Assembly (NCBI GenBank): GCA_944383785.1
Contig: CALWQV010000003.1
Span: forward strand, 1 to 64,000
DNA length: 64,000 nt
Direction of reading: 5' to 3'
Origin: an uncultured Enterocloster sp.
GTDB lineage: Bacteria > Bacillota > Clostridia > Lachnospirales > Lachnospiraceae
In this document: positions 1-7,176 of the stretch, one piece after another
Layout of the letters: each line of letters opens with the position of its first letter
Position numbering within the stretch: position 1 is the first letter of the stretch
The notes under the pieces: model-generated
The model's input: only the letters and a program-made list of their open reading frames with translations
The model's database searches: none
What the model was told of the DNA's origin: nothing
Position numbers and translations under genes: made by a program

Positions 1-94
1 CTCTAATCCGAGGCTTAAAAATCCGTTGATTACGACCAATGACAGGATAGGCTTTTTGCGGTACCCTCCCTCAAAATTGAAAGGAGAATATGAT

Positions 95-1462
95 ATGGGA
101 TTATCTTTAAGAGAAGAACTGGAGCGTTATCAAAATTCGGGAAGCATTTATCAGGATACGCGAACCAAAAAAGATGGGACAAGGTCATGGTGCATTGCTT
201 TTTATTATGATGACATCAACGGACGGAAACAAAGGAAAGTGATTTCTGCTGGGAACAGGGATGACTTGGAGGCAAAGCGTGATAAATTTCTTACAGACCT
301 CTACTTTGAAAAACGCCGAATGCTGGAAGAAAGAGCTATAGAGCTGGAACGGCAAAGGAAAGCGGCGGAACAGGTTGTCCCTTACTCTTCTGCTGTTTCT
401 ATGGCTCCTCCTGCGAAACAGCCATGCAGTGTGACGGTGCAGGAAGCGTATGAAAAGTTTTTGGAAACCTATAAGAGCACAGTGGCCTACTCCACTTATA
501 AAACCGAATGCACTACCAAAAATCGGATATGCGGGTATCTGGGCAGGAAGAAGGTGGCTGAACTGGAGTATGATGACTTCCAGAAAATGATAAATGCGGT
601 TTCCTTTGAGGACGGCATTCCAGCTCCTTACTCGAGCGTATTTGCCATTATGTCAAAGTTTAAGAGGGTTTTAAGATACTGCTGGCAAAAGAAATGGCTG
701 ACCCATGACGAACTGGACTGTATCACTGCAAATGTTAAGATACCGACTGCTGTAAAAAACAGTGACCGTGCAGAGCAGACGAAGATAGCAAAGTTTAGGG
801 ATTTTGAGCAGTTGGGTGAAATTTTATCCTTGGTTGAGGGGAACCGGTTTTATTATCTGACGCTTCGGATCCTGCTGGTCACTGGGTTAAGGCCTGGGGA
901 ATTCTTTGCATTGAAACTGGAAAACATTAACCGAGAACATGAGCGGATATACATCGAGAACGCGGTTACCGCTAATGAAAAAAAGAAAGACTGGGAGCCT
1001 AATGTTAAAATCGGCAGTCCAAAGAATAAAGGTTCAAAGCGTTATGTGCCGTTGCCCAAAGAACTGTTCCGATACTTTGACGAACTGGAGGAGCTTATGA
1101 AGCAGAGCGGCAGGCGCAAAGAATCTTACTGCTACGGCAATGGAAATTTGGCGATTGTATCAAATCGGGGGACACTGATAACCGCAGGCAGTTTCGGGAA
1201 AAATATGAACACCTATATAAAAGCAAAATCCAGCAAAGCCAGCATTACATTAGGAATACCAAGGCATTGTTATCAGGAACTTCTGGACAGGGTAGGTGCA
1301 AAGGACAGCGATATTGAAAGAAGCGTCGGACATGTACTGCCAGGGATTGGAAACAAGAGTTATAAGACGAATGAAGCCTATCTGACGAGACTGCTTCCGT
1401 ATATTCTGGAAATGGATCAGCGGATTGAAGCGGAATACCAGAAGGCAAGAAAGCGGAAGTAA
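95..1462 (+). CDS. Tyrosine recombinase / phage-type integrase
   Basis: This is a site-specific integrase of the tyrosine recombinase family, the enzyme that moves integrative elements in and out of the chromosome by strand exchange. The reading frame is open from position 26. The ATG at 95 has AAGGAG eight bases upstream and gives 455 residues. The N-terminal 70 residues look like an arm-type DNA-binding domain, residues 120-220 like the SAM-like core-binding domain, and the rest is catalytic. I see Arg266 (TGLRPGE), Arg390 (IPRH), His413 (SVGH) and the nucleophile Tyr423 (KSYKT). The first His of the HxxR box is absent: position 387 is Gly. The gene is AT-richer than the 10-60 kb region and stands alone, with no excisionase or relaxase beside it. 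It may be the edge of an element lying to the left, or a leftover. Confidence 0.9.
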   Translation: MGLSLREELERYQNSGSIYQDTRTKKDGTRSWCIAFYYDDINGRKQRKVISAGNRDDLEAKRDKFLTDLYFEKRRMLEERAIELERQRKAAEQVVPYSSAVSMAPPAKQPCSVTVQEAYEKFLETYKSTVAYSTYKTECTTKNRICGYLGRKKVAELEYDDFQKMINAVSFEDGIPAPYSSVFAIMSKFKRVLRYCWQKKWLTHDELDCITANVKIPTAVKNSDRAEQTKIAKFRDFEQLGEILSLVEGNRFYYLTLRILLVTGLRPGEFFALKLENINREHERIYIENAVTANEKKKDWEPNVKIGSPKNKGSKRYVPLPKELFRYFDELEELMKQSGRRKESYCYGNGNLAIVSNRGTLITAGSFGKNMNTYIKAKSSKASITLGIPRHCYQELLDRVGAKDSDIERSVGHVLPGIGNKSYKTNEAYLTRLLPYILEMDQRIEAEYQKARKRK

Positions 1463-1469
1463 AGATACG

Positions 1470-1520
1470 CCAGCAGTCGTGGGGGCATATGCCCTGGGAC
1501 TGCTGGTTCTTTTGTTTTTG
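1470..1520 (+). terminator. Rho-independent terminator after integrase
   Basis: A perfect 9-bp inverted repeat (CCAGCAGTC / GACTGCTGG), with further G-C pairing in its centre, starts 7 bases after the integrase stop. It is followed by a T-rich run (TTCTTTTGTTTTTG). Confidence 0.85.
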
Positions 1521-1726
1521 GCTGTGTTTATCAGAAAAAAATAAAGCCGCTTGCAGAGTTGTATGCATGTAGTATAATGAAAGTAGCAGTTGCTCGCAGT
1601 GATGAACGGTTGCTCGGCAAGCAAAGGTACTTCTGCTTACAGAGATGGCGTGGATGGCTGACAAAAATTGGAGGAGAAAGCGATTTTATGGGGAAAGTGT
1701 TGAAAATTGGGCGCTTATGAGGAGTG

Positions 1727-1756
1727 TTGGAAATTTATTAAAATCCGTGATATACT
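1727..1756 (+). promoter_or_regulatory. Sigma-A-type promoter for the DUF5662 gene
   Basis: TTGGAA at 1727-1732 and TATACT at 1751-1756 are 18 bp apart, and TGA just before the -10 makes it an extended -10. A start near 1763 would favour translation from ATG 1798 over the longer frame from 1645. A second match (TTGCAG, 16 bp, TATAAT at 1551-1578) lies further upstream. Confidence 0.5.
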
Positions 1757-1797
1757 GTGAGCCATATGGAGCGTTTATTATGGAAAAGAGGATTACT

Positions 1798-2343
1798 ATG
1801 AATGGGAAAAATATATGGATGCATTTCTGGACCATTACCCACCACCGGAATCTGGTGCGCAGCCATTGCTTTAGAATCGGACTTTACTGGCAGGGACTGA
1901 CCCATGATTTGTCAAAATATAGTCCGGAGGAATTTTGGACGGGGGTTCGCTATTATCAGGGGAACCGGAGCCCCAATGCAGCGGAGCGGGAAACGCTGGG
2001 GTATTCCAAGGCATGGCTCCATCATAAGGGCCGCAATAAGCATCACTATGAATATTGGATTGATGTTTCTCTTAATAAGGAAGAAGGATTGGTGGGCAAT
2101 AAGATGCCTTTAAGATATGTAGCGGAGATGGTCTGCGACCGGATTGCGGCCTGCCAGGTGTATAAGGGCGCGGCTTATACCACAGCTTCTCCCTGGGAGT
2201 ATTATGAGCGGACAAAAAAATACATAACCATCCATCCGGAAACCAGAGCGCTGTTAGAAAAGCTGCTGCTGATCCTGCGGGATCAGGGGGAAGAGGCGGT
2301 TTACGCTTATATGCGTCGGCTGCTGAAAAGAGGGCGCTATTAA
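1798..2343 (+). CDS. DUF5662 family protein
   Basis: I recognise this as the DUF5662 family of about 170-200 residues, common in Firmicutes and of unknown function. The family hallmark is an N-terminal block in which a WxHFxTIxxHR-like stretch is followed by a WQGLTHDLSKYSPEEFW motif. Many His and Asp residues (HDLSKY, HHKGRNKHH) suggest a metal-binding hydrolase fold, but that is inference. The frame is open from 1645. I start at ATG 1798 because a promoter lies at 1727-1756 and AGAGGA is just upstream; ATG 1780 is an alternative. The protein is 181 residues with no signal peptide or membrane segment. It is a single gene between the integrase terminator and spoIID. Confidence 0.8.
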   Translation: MNGKNIWMHFWTITHHRNLVRSHCFRIGLYWQGLTHDLSKYSPEEFWTGVRYYQGNRSPNAAERETLGYSKAWLHHKGRNKHHYEYWIDVSLNKEEGLVGNKMPLRYVAEMVCDRIAACQVYKGAAYTTASPWEYYERTKKYITIHPETRALLEKLLLILRDQGEEAVYAYMRRLLKRGRY

Positions 2344-2383
2344 ATCATTTGCTGCGAAAGGCTGCCCTGGCGGTTCGCCGGTT

Positions 2384-2410
2384 ATAAGGAGGGAAAGGCC
2401 CGCATATACT
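2384..2410 (+). promoter_or_regulatory. Possible sigma-E-type (mother cell) promoter of spoIID
   Basis: ATA at 2384-2386, a 16-bp spacer and CATATACT at 2403-2410 resemble the sigma-E pattern (ATA, then CATACAnT). Transcription would begin near 2417, 20 bases before the GAGGTGAT ribosome site. The AAGGAGGG inside the spacer would then lie upstream of the start point. Matched by eye only. Confidence 0.45.
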
Positions 2411-2448
2411 GATAGCAGGACAAATCTGTGAATCAGAGGTGATGGGGG

Positions 2449-3414
2449 ACGAGATACAGGTCAGTCATATGGGCGGCCGCGGCAGGGCTTTTAATCCCTT
2501 ATTTAACAACCTTGGCCTGGGCGGGGACTGAGGGCGCTCAGGAGCCGCAGTGGCAGGAACAGCCTAAAGAGGATTCGAAATACCGGATTTTTCTGGATCG
2601 CGGCCAGGAGGGAGTCTGGCTGGATTTGGAGGAATATTTGCCCGGTGTATTGGCTGTGGAGATTCCGGCCCAGTATGAACCGGAGGCGCTGAAAGCCCAG
2701 GCGGTGATTGCCAGAACTTACATCCGCAAGCAGATGAAGGAGACGAAAGAGGGGACCCTGGAGATTCAGGAGTCCGCTCTGGATATGGATTATCCGCAGC
2801 TTGACCAGCTGCGCCAGAAGTGGGGGACGGAGGAATTTCCGGCGCTGTATGAGAAATTGGAAATTGCGGTAAAGGATACGAAAGGGATGGTTATGACCTA
2901 CGAAGGGGATTATATTGACCCTATGTTCTGCCGCACCAGCGCAGGGATGACCCGTCGGGGAGACGAGAATCATCCGTATTTAGAGCCGGTTGAGTGTCCG
3001 GGGGATCCGCAGGCTCCGGGGTTTACGCAGATTTTGGCCTGGGACGCCAGGGAGTTTGCGCAGCTGGTCAACCAGATTCCGCCTGGCGCGGGAGAGGCGG
3101 AGACGGCGGCCATTTTGCCGGAGCAGATTCCGGAGTCCATCCAGATCGTGGAGCGGGAGGAGGGCGGATATGTAAGGCAGATTTCCATTGGCGGCAGGCT
3201 CCTTTCCGGCGAGGCAGTGCAGTACGGCCTGGGACTTAATTCCTGTGCTTTTGAGCTGGAAGGCCAGGGGGGCGGAGTGCGGGCGCGGGCTTTGGGAAGC
3301 GGCCACGGCTACGGGCTCAGTCAGACGGAGGCGAACCGTAAGGCGAAAGAAGGGTGGACGGCGGAAGAGATCCTGAAGTATTTTTATAAAAATATTGAGC
3401 TGGTTGCTGAATAA
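2449..3414 (+). CDS. spoIID: Stage II sporulation protein D (peptidoglycan lytic transglycosylase)
   Basis: SpoIID degrades septal peptidoglycan during forespore engulfment, acting at the mother-cell membrane with SpoIIM and SpoIIP. The SpoIID/LytB domain fills the protein: YRIFLDRG, the EEYLPGVLAVEIP segment with the catalytic Glu (about residue 71), EALKAQAVIARTY, and GHGYGLSQTEA near the C-terminus. The start is odd. The frame is open from 2443 and encodes a good signal anchor (RYRSVIWAAAAGLLIPYL) but has no ATG or GTG there. A strong GAGGTGAT ribosome site at 2436-2443 is followed after exactly 5 bases by ACG (2449). The next gene, spoIIQ, has the same GAGGTGAT, 5 bases, then GTG. I therefore place the start at ACG 2449 (321 residues). 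The TTG at 2512 would remove the anchor. Confidence 0.85.
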   Translation, partial: TRYRSVIWAAAAGLLIPYLTTLAWAGTEGAQEPQWQEQPKEDSKYRIFLDRGQEGVWLDLEEYLPGVLAVEIPAQYEPEALKAQAVIARTYIRKQMKETKEGTLEIQESALDMDYPQLDQLRQKWGTEEFPALYEKLEIAVKDTKGMVMTYEGDYIDPMFCRTSAGMTRRGDENHPYLEPVECPGDPQAPGFTQILAWDAREFAQLVNQIPPGAGEAETAAILPEQIPESIQIVEREEGGYVRQISIGGRLLSGEAVQYGLGLNSCAFELEGQGGGVRARALGSGHGYGLSQTEANRKAKEGWTAEEILKYFYKNIELVAE

Positions 3415-3455
3415 GAACTATCGCTTTGGTAAGAATATTACCGAGGTGATAAAAC

Positions 3456-4214
3456 GTGAAGGACAAGATCAACCAGATGCTGAGGGACAAAATGTTCCTC
3501 GTCATACTCGTACTTGGCCTGCTGACTATTGTAGCCGCAGCAGGCGTATTTACAATTCAAAGAGGAAACCGGCAGGAGTCCAGCCCATATTTGGAGATGC
3601 CGGGGCCAAACGTCATTGCGCAGGAGGAGCAGGAACCGGTTCAGGAGGGAACTCAGGTGGCCGGGGCTTCCAATGCGGATTCCGCCAAGGATGAGGAAGT
3701 GGAGATCGCCCAGGGGACGCTTCCCGCAGGCAATGCAGGCGACGACCTGGCGGCGGAAGCAGGAGCCGGAAAGGAAGCGGCCGCGCCGCTGGTGCTGAAT
3801 TTTACGGATACCAGCAAGATGAGCTGGCCGGTCCGTGGAAATGTGGTTTTGGACTACAGCATGGATCAAACCATCTATTTCCCGACTCTGGACCAGTACA
3901 AATGCAATCCCGGAATTGTCATCCAGTCAGAAGTCAGCCAGCCTGTAGCAGCTCCCGCCAATGCCAGGGTGCTGGAGGTTGGAAACAACGAGGAAATAGG
4001 CAATTACGTGAGGATGGACCTGGGCGGCGGATACGAAGCGGTGTGCGGACAGCTGAAGGAGATCGCGGCAGTAGAAGGAGAGTACCTGGAAGCCGGGCAG
4101 ACCATCGGCTATGTATCAGAGCCCACAAAATATTATTCTGTTGAGGGCGTCAACGTCTATTTTCAGTTCCAAAAAGACGGAACAGCCGTAGATCCGCTGG
4201 ATTATATGGAGTAA
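3456..4214 (+). CDS. spoIIQ: SpoIIQ-like M23/LytM-domain protein
   Basis: SpoIIQ sits in the forespore membrane and binds SpoIIIAH across the septum, holding the engulfing membranes together. The 252-residue protein has a short cytoplasmic tail, one membrane anchor (about residues 13-34), an acidic low-complexity linker (40-110) and a LytM/M23 fold (about 115-252). The zinc-binding residues of active M23 peptidases are not visible: the usual HxxxD region reads YKCNPGIVI, and the HxH region reads VNVYFQF. It should be non-catalytic, as in Bacillus subtilis. The start is GTG, after GAGGTGAT with 5-base spacing. The spoIID-spoIIQ order matches the arrangement known in Clostridia, but no spoIIID follows. 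Confidence 0.85.
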   Translation: MKDKINQMLRDKMFLVILVLGLLTIVAAAGVFTIQRGNRQESSPYLEMPGPNVIAQEEQEPVQEGTQVAGASNADSAKDEEVEIAQGTLPAGNAGDDLAAEAGAGKEAAAPLVLNFTDTSKMSWPVRGNVVLDYSMDQTIYFPTLDQYKCNPGIVIQSEVSQPVAAPANARVLEVGNNEEIGNYVRMDLGGGYEAVCGQLKEIAAVEGEYLEAGQTIGYVSEPTKYYSVEGVNVYFQFQKDGTAVDPLDYME

Positions 4215-4231
4215 AACAGAAAAATCGCAGG

Positions 4232-4263
4232 AAGGCCGCCGGCAGTTGGAGGGGGCCTTTTTT
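4232..4263 (+). terminator. Terminator after spoIIQ
   Basis: AAGGCC and GGCCTT arms around a GC-rich loop, followed by six or more T residues. Confidence 0.75.
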
Positions 4264-4340
4264 GCGCGAATCACAAGAGAAATGCACAAAAAAAATTCAG
4301 ATTTTTATAATAAATTGTTCATATATCATTAAGAGGAGCA

Positions 4341-4349
4341 TGGTATAAT
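4341..4349 (+). promoter_or_regulatory. Extended -10 promoter for CBS gene
   Basis: TGGTATAAT is a perfect TGnTATAAT extended -10 element 82 bases before the start codon. No convincing -35 lies at the right distance: TTGTTC at 4315 is 23 bp away. Confidence 0.45.
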
Positions 4350-4430
4350 GTTCACGATAGCAATGAGCAGTGCGGAATCGAGCTGCGCTGCCCGGAGCGA
4401 TTTATGGAAAAAGGGAAGAGGAGTGAACGG

Positions 4431-4937
4431 ATGAATATTTTATTTTTTCTGACGCCTAAAAGCGAGGTTGCATACATAAATGAGGATGATACGATCCGTC
4501 AGGCTTTGGAGAAGATGGAATATCACAAGTATTCCGCAGTTCCGATCATCAGCCGTACCGGCCGGTATGTGGGAACCCTGACGGAAGGGGATCTTTTGTG
4601 GGGGATTAAGAATCAATTTAATCTTGATCTGAAGGGAGCGGAGAAGATACCGGTAACAGCAGTTCGCCGCCGGGTGGACAATCGCCCGGTAACAGCGGGA
4701 GAAGATATGGAAGACCTGATTATGAAGGCGATGAATCAAAATTTTATACCAGTGCTGGATGATAAAAAGTCTTTTATCGGAATTATTACCAGAAAAGATA
4801 TTATCAAGTATTTCTATCAGAAATACCGCAGTTTTCAGGAGGAAGAAGCAAGAGAAGAGAAAAGACGGGATGAGAAGGCCAGCAAGCTGTCCGGAATATC
4901 GGCGGTAATTCGCGGAGAAGAGAGTCTGGCGCTGTAG
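4431..4937 (+). CDS. CBS-pair domain protein
   Basis: A 168-residue soluble protein made almost entirely of two CBS motifs (about 10-60 and 75-130). CBS pairs bind adenine nucleotides or S-adenosyl ligands and act as energy or metabolite sensors. Visible family features are the PIISRTGRYVGTLTEGDLLW and FIPVLDDKKSFIGIITRKDI segments; the Asp in each would contact a ribose. The C-terminus (135-168) is a charged helix. I start at ATG 4431, eight bases after GAGGAG. No enzymatic domain is fused and nothing in the context names its target. Confidence 0.85.
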   Translation: MNILFFLTPKSEVAYINEDDTIRQALEKMEYHKYSAVPIISRTGRYVGTLTEGDLLWGIKNQFNLDLKGAEKIPVTAVRRRVDNRPVTAGEDMEDLIMKAMNQNFIPVLDDKKSFIGIITRKDIIKYFYQKYRSFQEEEAREEKRRDEKASKLSGISAVIRGEESLAL

Positions 4938-4946
4938 AGAACGAAA

Positions 4947-4990
4947 AAAGGCAGGACCAGGGGATGATTTCCCTTTTGGTTCTGCCTTTT
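4947..4990. terminator. Bidirectional terminator between CBS gene and cotJC
   Basis: A GGCAGGACC / GGTTCTGCC hairpin (one G-T pair) is flanked by an A run on one side and a T run on the other. It lies between two convergent stop codons and can serve both strands. Confidence 0.8.
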
Positions 4991-4997
4991 TGCTGGT

Positions 4998-5609
4998 CTA
5001 ACGGGTTACGGCTCCATGATCGAAGGAGGGATTGAAGGCATAGAAATTTCGGCTGTCCAGTTTTTCCTGAGTCAGGCGCAGGAGCTCGCCGAATCTCTGG
5101 TAATGGACCAGTTCCCGCTCTCTCAGGAAGCGAATGGGCTCACAAACATCGTAGTCCTTAACGACCCGGAGAATGTTGTCGTAGGTGGAGCGGGCTTTCT
5201 GCTCTGCTGCCAGATCCTCGTGGAGATCCGTGATAATGTCTCCCTTGGACTGAAACTCGCAGGCGTTAAAGGGGATTCCGCCGGCTGCCTGGGGCCAGAT
5301 TCCAGTGGCGTGGTCGATATAATAAGGACCGAATCCCTGGTCTACCAGTTCCTTGGCGGACAGGCCCTTGGTCAGCTGATGGATGATAGCGGCGATGATT
5401 TCCAGGTGCCCAAGTTCCTCGGTTCCGATATCCGTCAAGGCGCCTTTGCATTCTTTGTAGGGCATGGAGTAGCGCTGGGAAAGATAGCGGAGGGAAGCGC
5501 CCATTTCGCCGTCGGGGCCGCCATACTGACTCATAATAAACTGAGCCATTTTCGCATTAGGCTCCTTGATATTAACAGGAAACTGCAGTCTTTTTTCATA
5601 TTTCCACAT
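4998..5609 (-). CDS. cotJC: Spore coat protein CotJC (manganese-catalase family)
   Basis: CotJC belongs to the di-manganese catalase family and is laid down in the spore coat, where it probably removes peroxide. The 203-residue protein shows the ferritin-like metal ligands: GALTDIGTEELGHLEII (Glu and ExxH) in one helix and DLHEDLAAEQKARSTY in another. There is no signal peptide. It is the last gene of the cotJA-B-C operon, starting one base after the cotJB stop and behind a GGAGG site. The order is the same as in Bacillus and Clostridia. Confidence 0.95.
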   Translation of the reverse strand: MWKYEKRLQFPVNIKEPNAKMAQFIMSQYGGPDGEMGASLRYLSQRYSMPYKECKGALTDIGTEELGHLEIIAAIIHQLTKGLSAKELVDQGFGPYYIDHATGIWPQAAGGIPFNACEFQSKGDIITDLHEDLAAEQKARSTYDNILRVVKDYDVCEPIRFLRERELVHYQRFGELLRLTQEKLDSRNFYAFNPSFDHGAVTR

Positions 5610-5610
5610 A

Positions 5611-5880
5611 CTATTTCATTCCTCCTTCCCAGGGCCAGGGATCGCTGATCCAGGACCAGTACGATGTGTCGCTGTTTAAGGCAGCGGTCAGAGGGCCGTA
5701 CTGATCCGAGTAATTCTTGACCGCCTCCTTATAGGCTTCCGACATTTGCTTGAAATAAGCTAATGCCCCGGAGTCGCAGGGATGCGTATCTAGAAACAGC
5801 TGGGCGTCGTCCAGGGCGAAACCGGCCTTTGTCACTTCCATCAGAAGATTCTGCCGTTGATCCGAAGCTACATTCATCAT
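5611..5880 (-). CDS. cotJB: Spore coat protein CotJB
   Basis: An 89-residue CotJB-family protein required with CotJA and CotJC for the inner spore coat. I see the typical helical N-terminus with AGFALDDAQLFLDTHP, the DSGALAYFKQM segment and a Trp-rich tail (YWSWISDPWPWEGG). Its ATG overlaps the cotJA stop by four bases (ATGA), indicating translational coupling, and cotJC follows almost directly. Confidence 0.95.
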   Translation of the reverse strand: MMNVASDQRQNLLMEVTKAGFALDDAQLFLDTHPCDSGALAYFKQMSEAYKEAVKNYSDQYGPLTAALNSDTSYWSWISDPWPWEGGMK

Positions 5881-6272
5881 TTACTGCACCCCCCAAAAGC
5901 AAATTTTAAATCCAGATCCGGGAAAATCGTTCCCTGAACCAGCCCCCGCTCGGGGGAATAGGTGGTCTGCCACTGCTGCCAGGGCACATAGGCCATGGCT
6001 ACCGGAAACTGCTGTTCAAATTGACCGGCCTGGGAATTGGGACAGCCTGAAGCATTGCCCGTGGCCGCGCCGCCAGAAGTAGAGGGAGCGGCAGAAGGCG
6101 TCTCGGGGGCCGGCTCAGGGTTAAACATTTGGTCCATGGGAAACAGTGGAAAGTAGGGATAGGTGGAAGCCTCCCAGCTGCGGGAGAAAGAGGGATCAGA
6201 AGCATTGACTATGGGACGGCGGGCCCGATGACCGCAGCATTGTTCCCTTATATCCATATAAGAATCCATCAT
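5877..6272 (-). CDS. cotJA: Spore coat-associated protein CotJA
   Basis: First gene of the coat operon. The conserved CotJA block is at the C-terminus: FPVAMAYVPWQQWQTTY, then RGLVQGTIFPDLDLKF. The N-terminal 60 residues are Pro/Ser/Ala-rich with several Cys. The frame runs upstream to 6383. The ATG at 6272 is preceded seven bases upstream by AAAGGAG, giving 131 residues, somewhat longer than the roughly 80-residue Bacillus protein. A sigma-K-like promoter lies at 6332-6306 on this strand. Confidence 0.9.
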   Translation of the reverse strand: MMDSYMDIREQCCGHRARRPIVNASDPSFSRSWEASTYPYFPLFPMDQMFNPEPAPETPSAAPSTSGGAATGNASGCPNSQAGQFEQQFPVAMAYVPWQQWQTTYSPERGLVQGTIFPDLDLKFAFGGCSK

Positions 6273-6305
6273 ATAGGATCTCCTTTCGAGTTGTGTTTCT
6301 ATCAA

Positions 6306-6332
6306 TAGTTTATGAGAATCGGCCGGGAGGGT
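6306..6332 (-). promoter_or_regulatory. Sigma-K-like promoter of cotJABC
   Basis: On the minus strand AC, a 16-bp spacer and CATAAACTA match the sigma-K pattern (AC-N16-CATANNNTA). It ends about 34 bases before the cotJA ATG. B. subtilis cotJ is known as sigma-E-controlled, so the assignment between the two mother-cell factors is tentative. Confidence 0.5.
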
Positions 6333-6381
6333 GCAGAGGAAGGCTGACGGATCTAAAAAATGCTGGAAGGACAGGATGCAC

Positions 6382-6407
6382 ACTTTGTCTCACCGTCCCA
6401 TATGATA
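6382..6407 (+). promoter_or_regulatory. Sigma-K-like promoter of the Cys-rich gene
   Basis: AC at 6382-6383, a 15-bp spacer and CATATGATA at 6399-6407 fit the sigma-K consensus. It ends 38 bases before the start codon, diverging from the cotJ promoter. Confidence 0.45.
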
Positions 6408-6444
6408 TAGTACAACCAACTCAAATAGAAGGAGATTTAAATAT

Positions 6445-6735
6445 ATGTGTTGCTGCAATCATTGTGGAAGATGTAACTGTGGGTGTAACTGCTGCTGTAA
6501 TTGTAATTGCTGCTGCGGAAATGGAAATGGAAACGGCAATGGAAATGGAAATAATGGAAACGGCGGCTGCGGCGGAAACCGCTGGGATCCCTGCGCCGGT
6601 GTCCGCAACCGGGCTTACCGCAGAGGCTATAACAACGGCTATTGGGCAGGATATAATGATGCCACCTTTGGCAGAAGAATCGCCGGAGCGGAGGAAGCTG
6701 CAGCGGCGGGAACTGGCTGCGGCTGCTCGGACTAA
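6445..6735 (+). CDS. Cys-rich, Gly-Asn repeat small protein, probable spore coat component
   Basis: A 96-residue protein with a striking composition. Residues 1-25 contain 14 Cys in a C/N/G pattern (MCCCNHCGRCNCGC...), followed by an alternating Gly-Asn run (about 25-44). A folded-looking part follows (WDPCAGVRNRAYRRGYNNGYWAGYNDATFGRR), and the end is a GCGCSD tail. There is no signal peptide. The start is ATG behind AAGGAGA, and a terminator follows. The overlapping 160-residue frame has Val/Ala-biased low complexity and is a shadow. Divergent placement beside cotJABC and a sigma-K-like promoter suggest a disulfide-cross-linked coat or crust protein. A metal-binding role is the alternative. 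I do not recognise a named family. Confidence 0.75.
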   Translation: MCCCNHCGRCNCGCNCCCNCNCCCGNGNGNGNGNGNNGNGGCGGNRWDPCAGVRNRAYRRGYNNGYWAGYNDATFGRRIAGAEEAAAAGTGCGCSD

Positions 6736-6749
6736 AGAATGCGGATGCG

Positions 6750-6792
6750 GGAGAGGCGGCCAGCGCCTCTCCTGATTTAAAAAATTTTTTTA
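6750..6792 (+). terminator. Terminator after Cys-rich gene
   Basis: A perfect 9-bp stem GGAGAGGCG / CGCCTCTCC is followed by an A run and seven T residues. Confidence 0.85.
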
Positions 6793-6798
6793 CGCATA

Positions 6799-6827
6799 TT
6801 GATTTATTTCCACTTTGGGCATATTAT
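6799..6827 (+). promoter_or_regulatory. Sigma-A promoter for the structured RNA region
   Basis: TTGATT at 6799-6804 and TATTAT at 6822-6827 with 17-bp spacing. There is no open reading frame with a ribosome site directly downstream, which supports a noncoding transcript. Confidence 0.55.
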
Positions 6828-6832
6828 AAGAG

Positions 6833-7036
6833 TGTAACGCAAGTTACTTTTTTGTAAATAAGCCTTAGGTGGTAAGCTTCCCGCGGATAGGGGAAAGGCT
6901 GATACCTAGGGCTTTACTCGTCTAAAGGAGGAGTCCCCCCCTTCAAGCGCCTCTACCTCTGGAAATTCTCCCGCTTTGCCAGAAACCAGGAGGAAAGAGG
7001 TTGTCAACCGGATCAAAAACGTGTATGATGTTTTTA
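6833..7036 (+). ncRNA. Putative structured noncoding RNA
   Basis: No credible reading frame covers 6736-7163. From just after a good promoter the DNA can form nested stems. CCTTAGGT (about 6863) pairs over 8 bp with ACCTAGGG about 40 bases later. Inside it GCTTCCC pairs with GGGGAAAGGC. ACTC/GAGT and then ACCTCTGG with CCAGGAGG...AGAGGT follow. The last element is an AAAAAC/GTTTTT hairpin at about 7014-7036 that could end the transcript. The compensating pattern (one G-T pair in the outer stem) is what a folded RNA would show. I cannot name the class; a large Firmicute RNA such as raiA is a possibility I could not test. Confidence 0.5.
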
Positions 7037-7145
7037 TAGACGAAAATACCAACTGTATGGATGTACATTATTACATATCCTGAATCACATCATGAGAAGT
7101 TGACATTTGGCGGCTCAGATGGTAAGTTCTTATGATTGTAAGGTG

Positions 7146-7176
7146 AAAGCCGCTGGCGGAAGGTCAGCGGCTTTTG
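7146..7176 (-). terminator. Terminator of the small minus-strand gene
   Basis: An AAAGCCGCTG / CAGCGGCTTTT hairpin that overlaps the end of the minus-strand frame. Confidence 0.7.

Noticed and set aside
1645..1797. Longer N-terminus of the DUF5662 protein from ATG 1645
   Set aside because: An extended -10 promoter lies inside this stretch at 1727-1756, and the DUF5662 similarity begins only after ATG 1798.
5016..5648. 210-residue plus-strand frame opposite cotJC
   Set aside because: Shadow of the well-recognised CotJC protein.
6293..6775. 160-residue frame overlapping the Cys-rich gene
   Set aside because: Val/Ala/Glu/Met low-complexity sequence produced by reading the repetitive Cys/Gly/Asn codons out of frame; no ribosome site.
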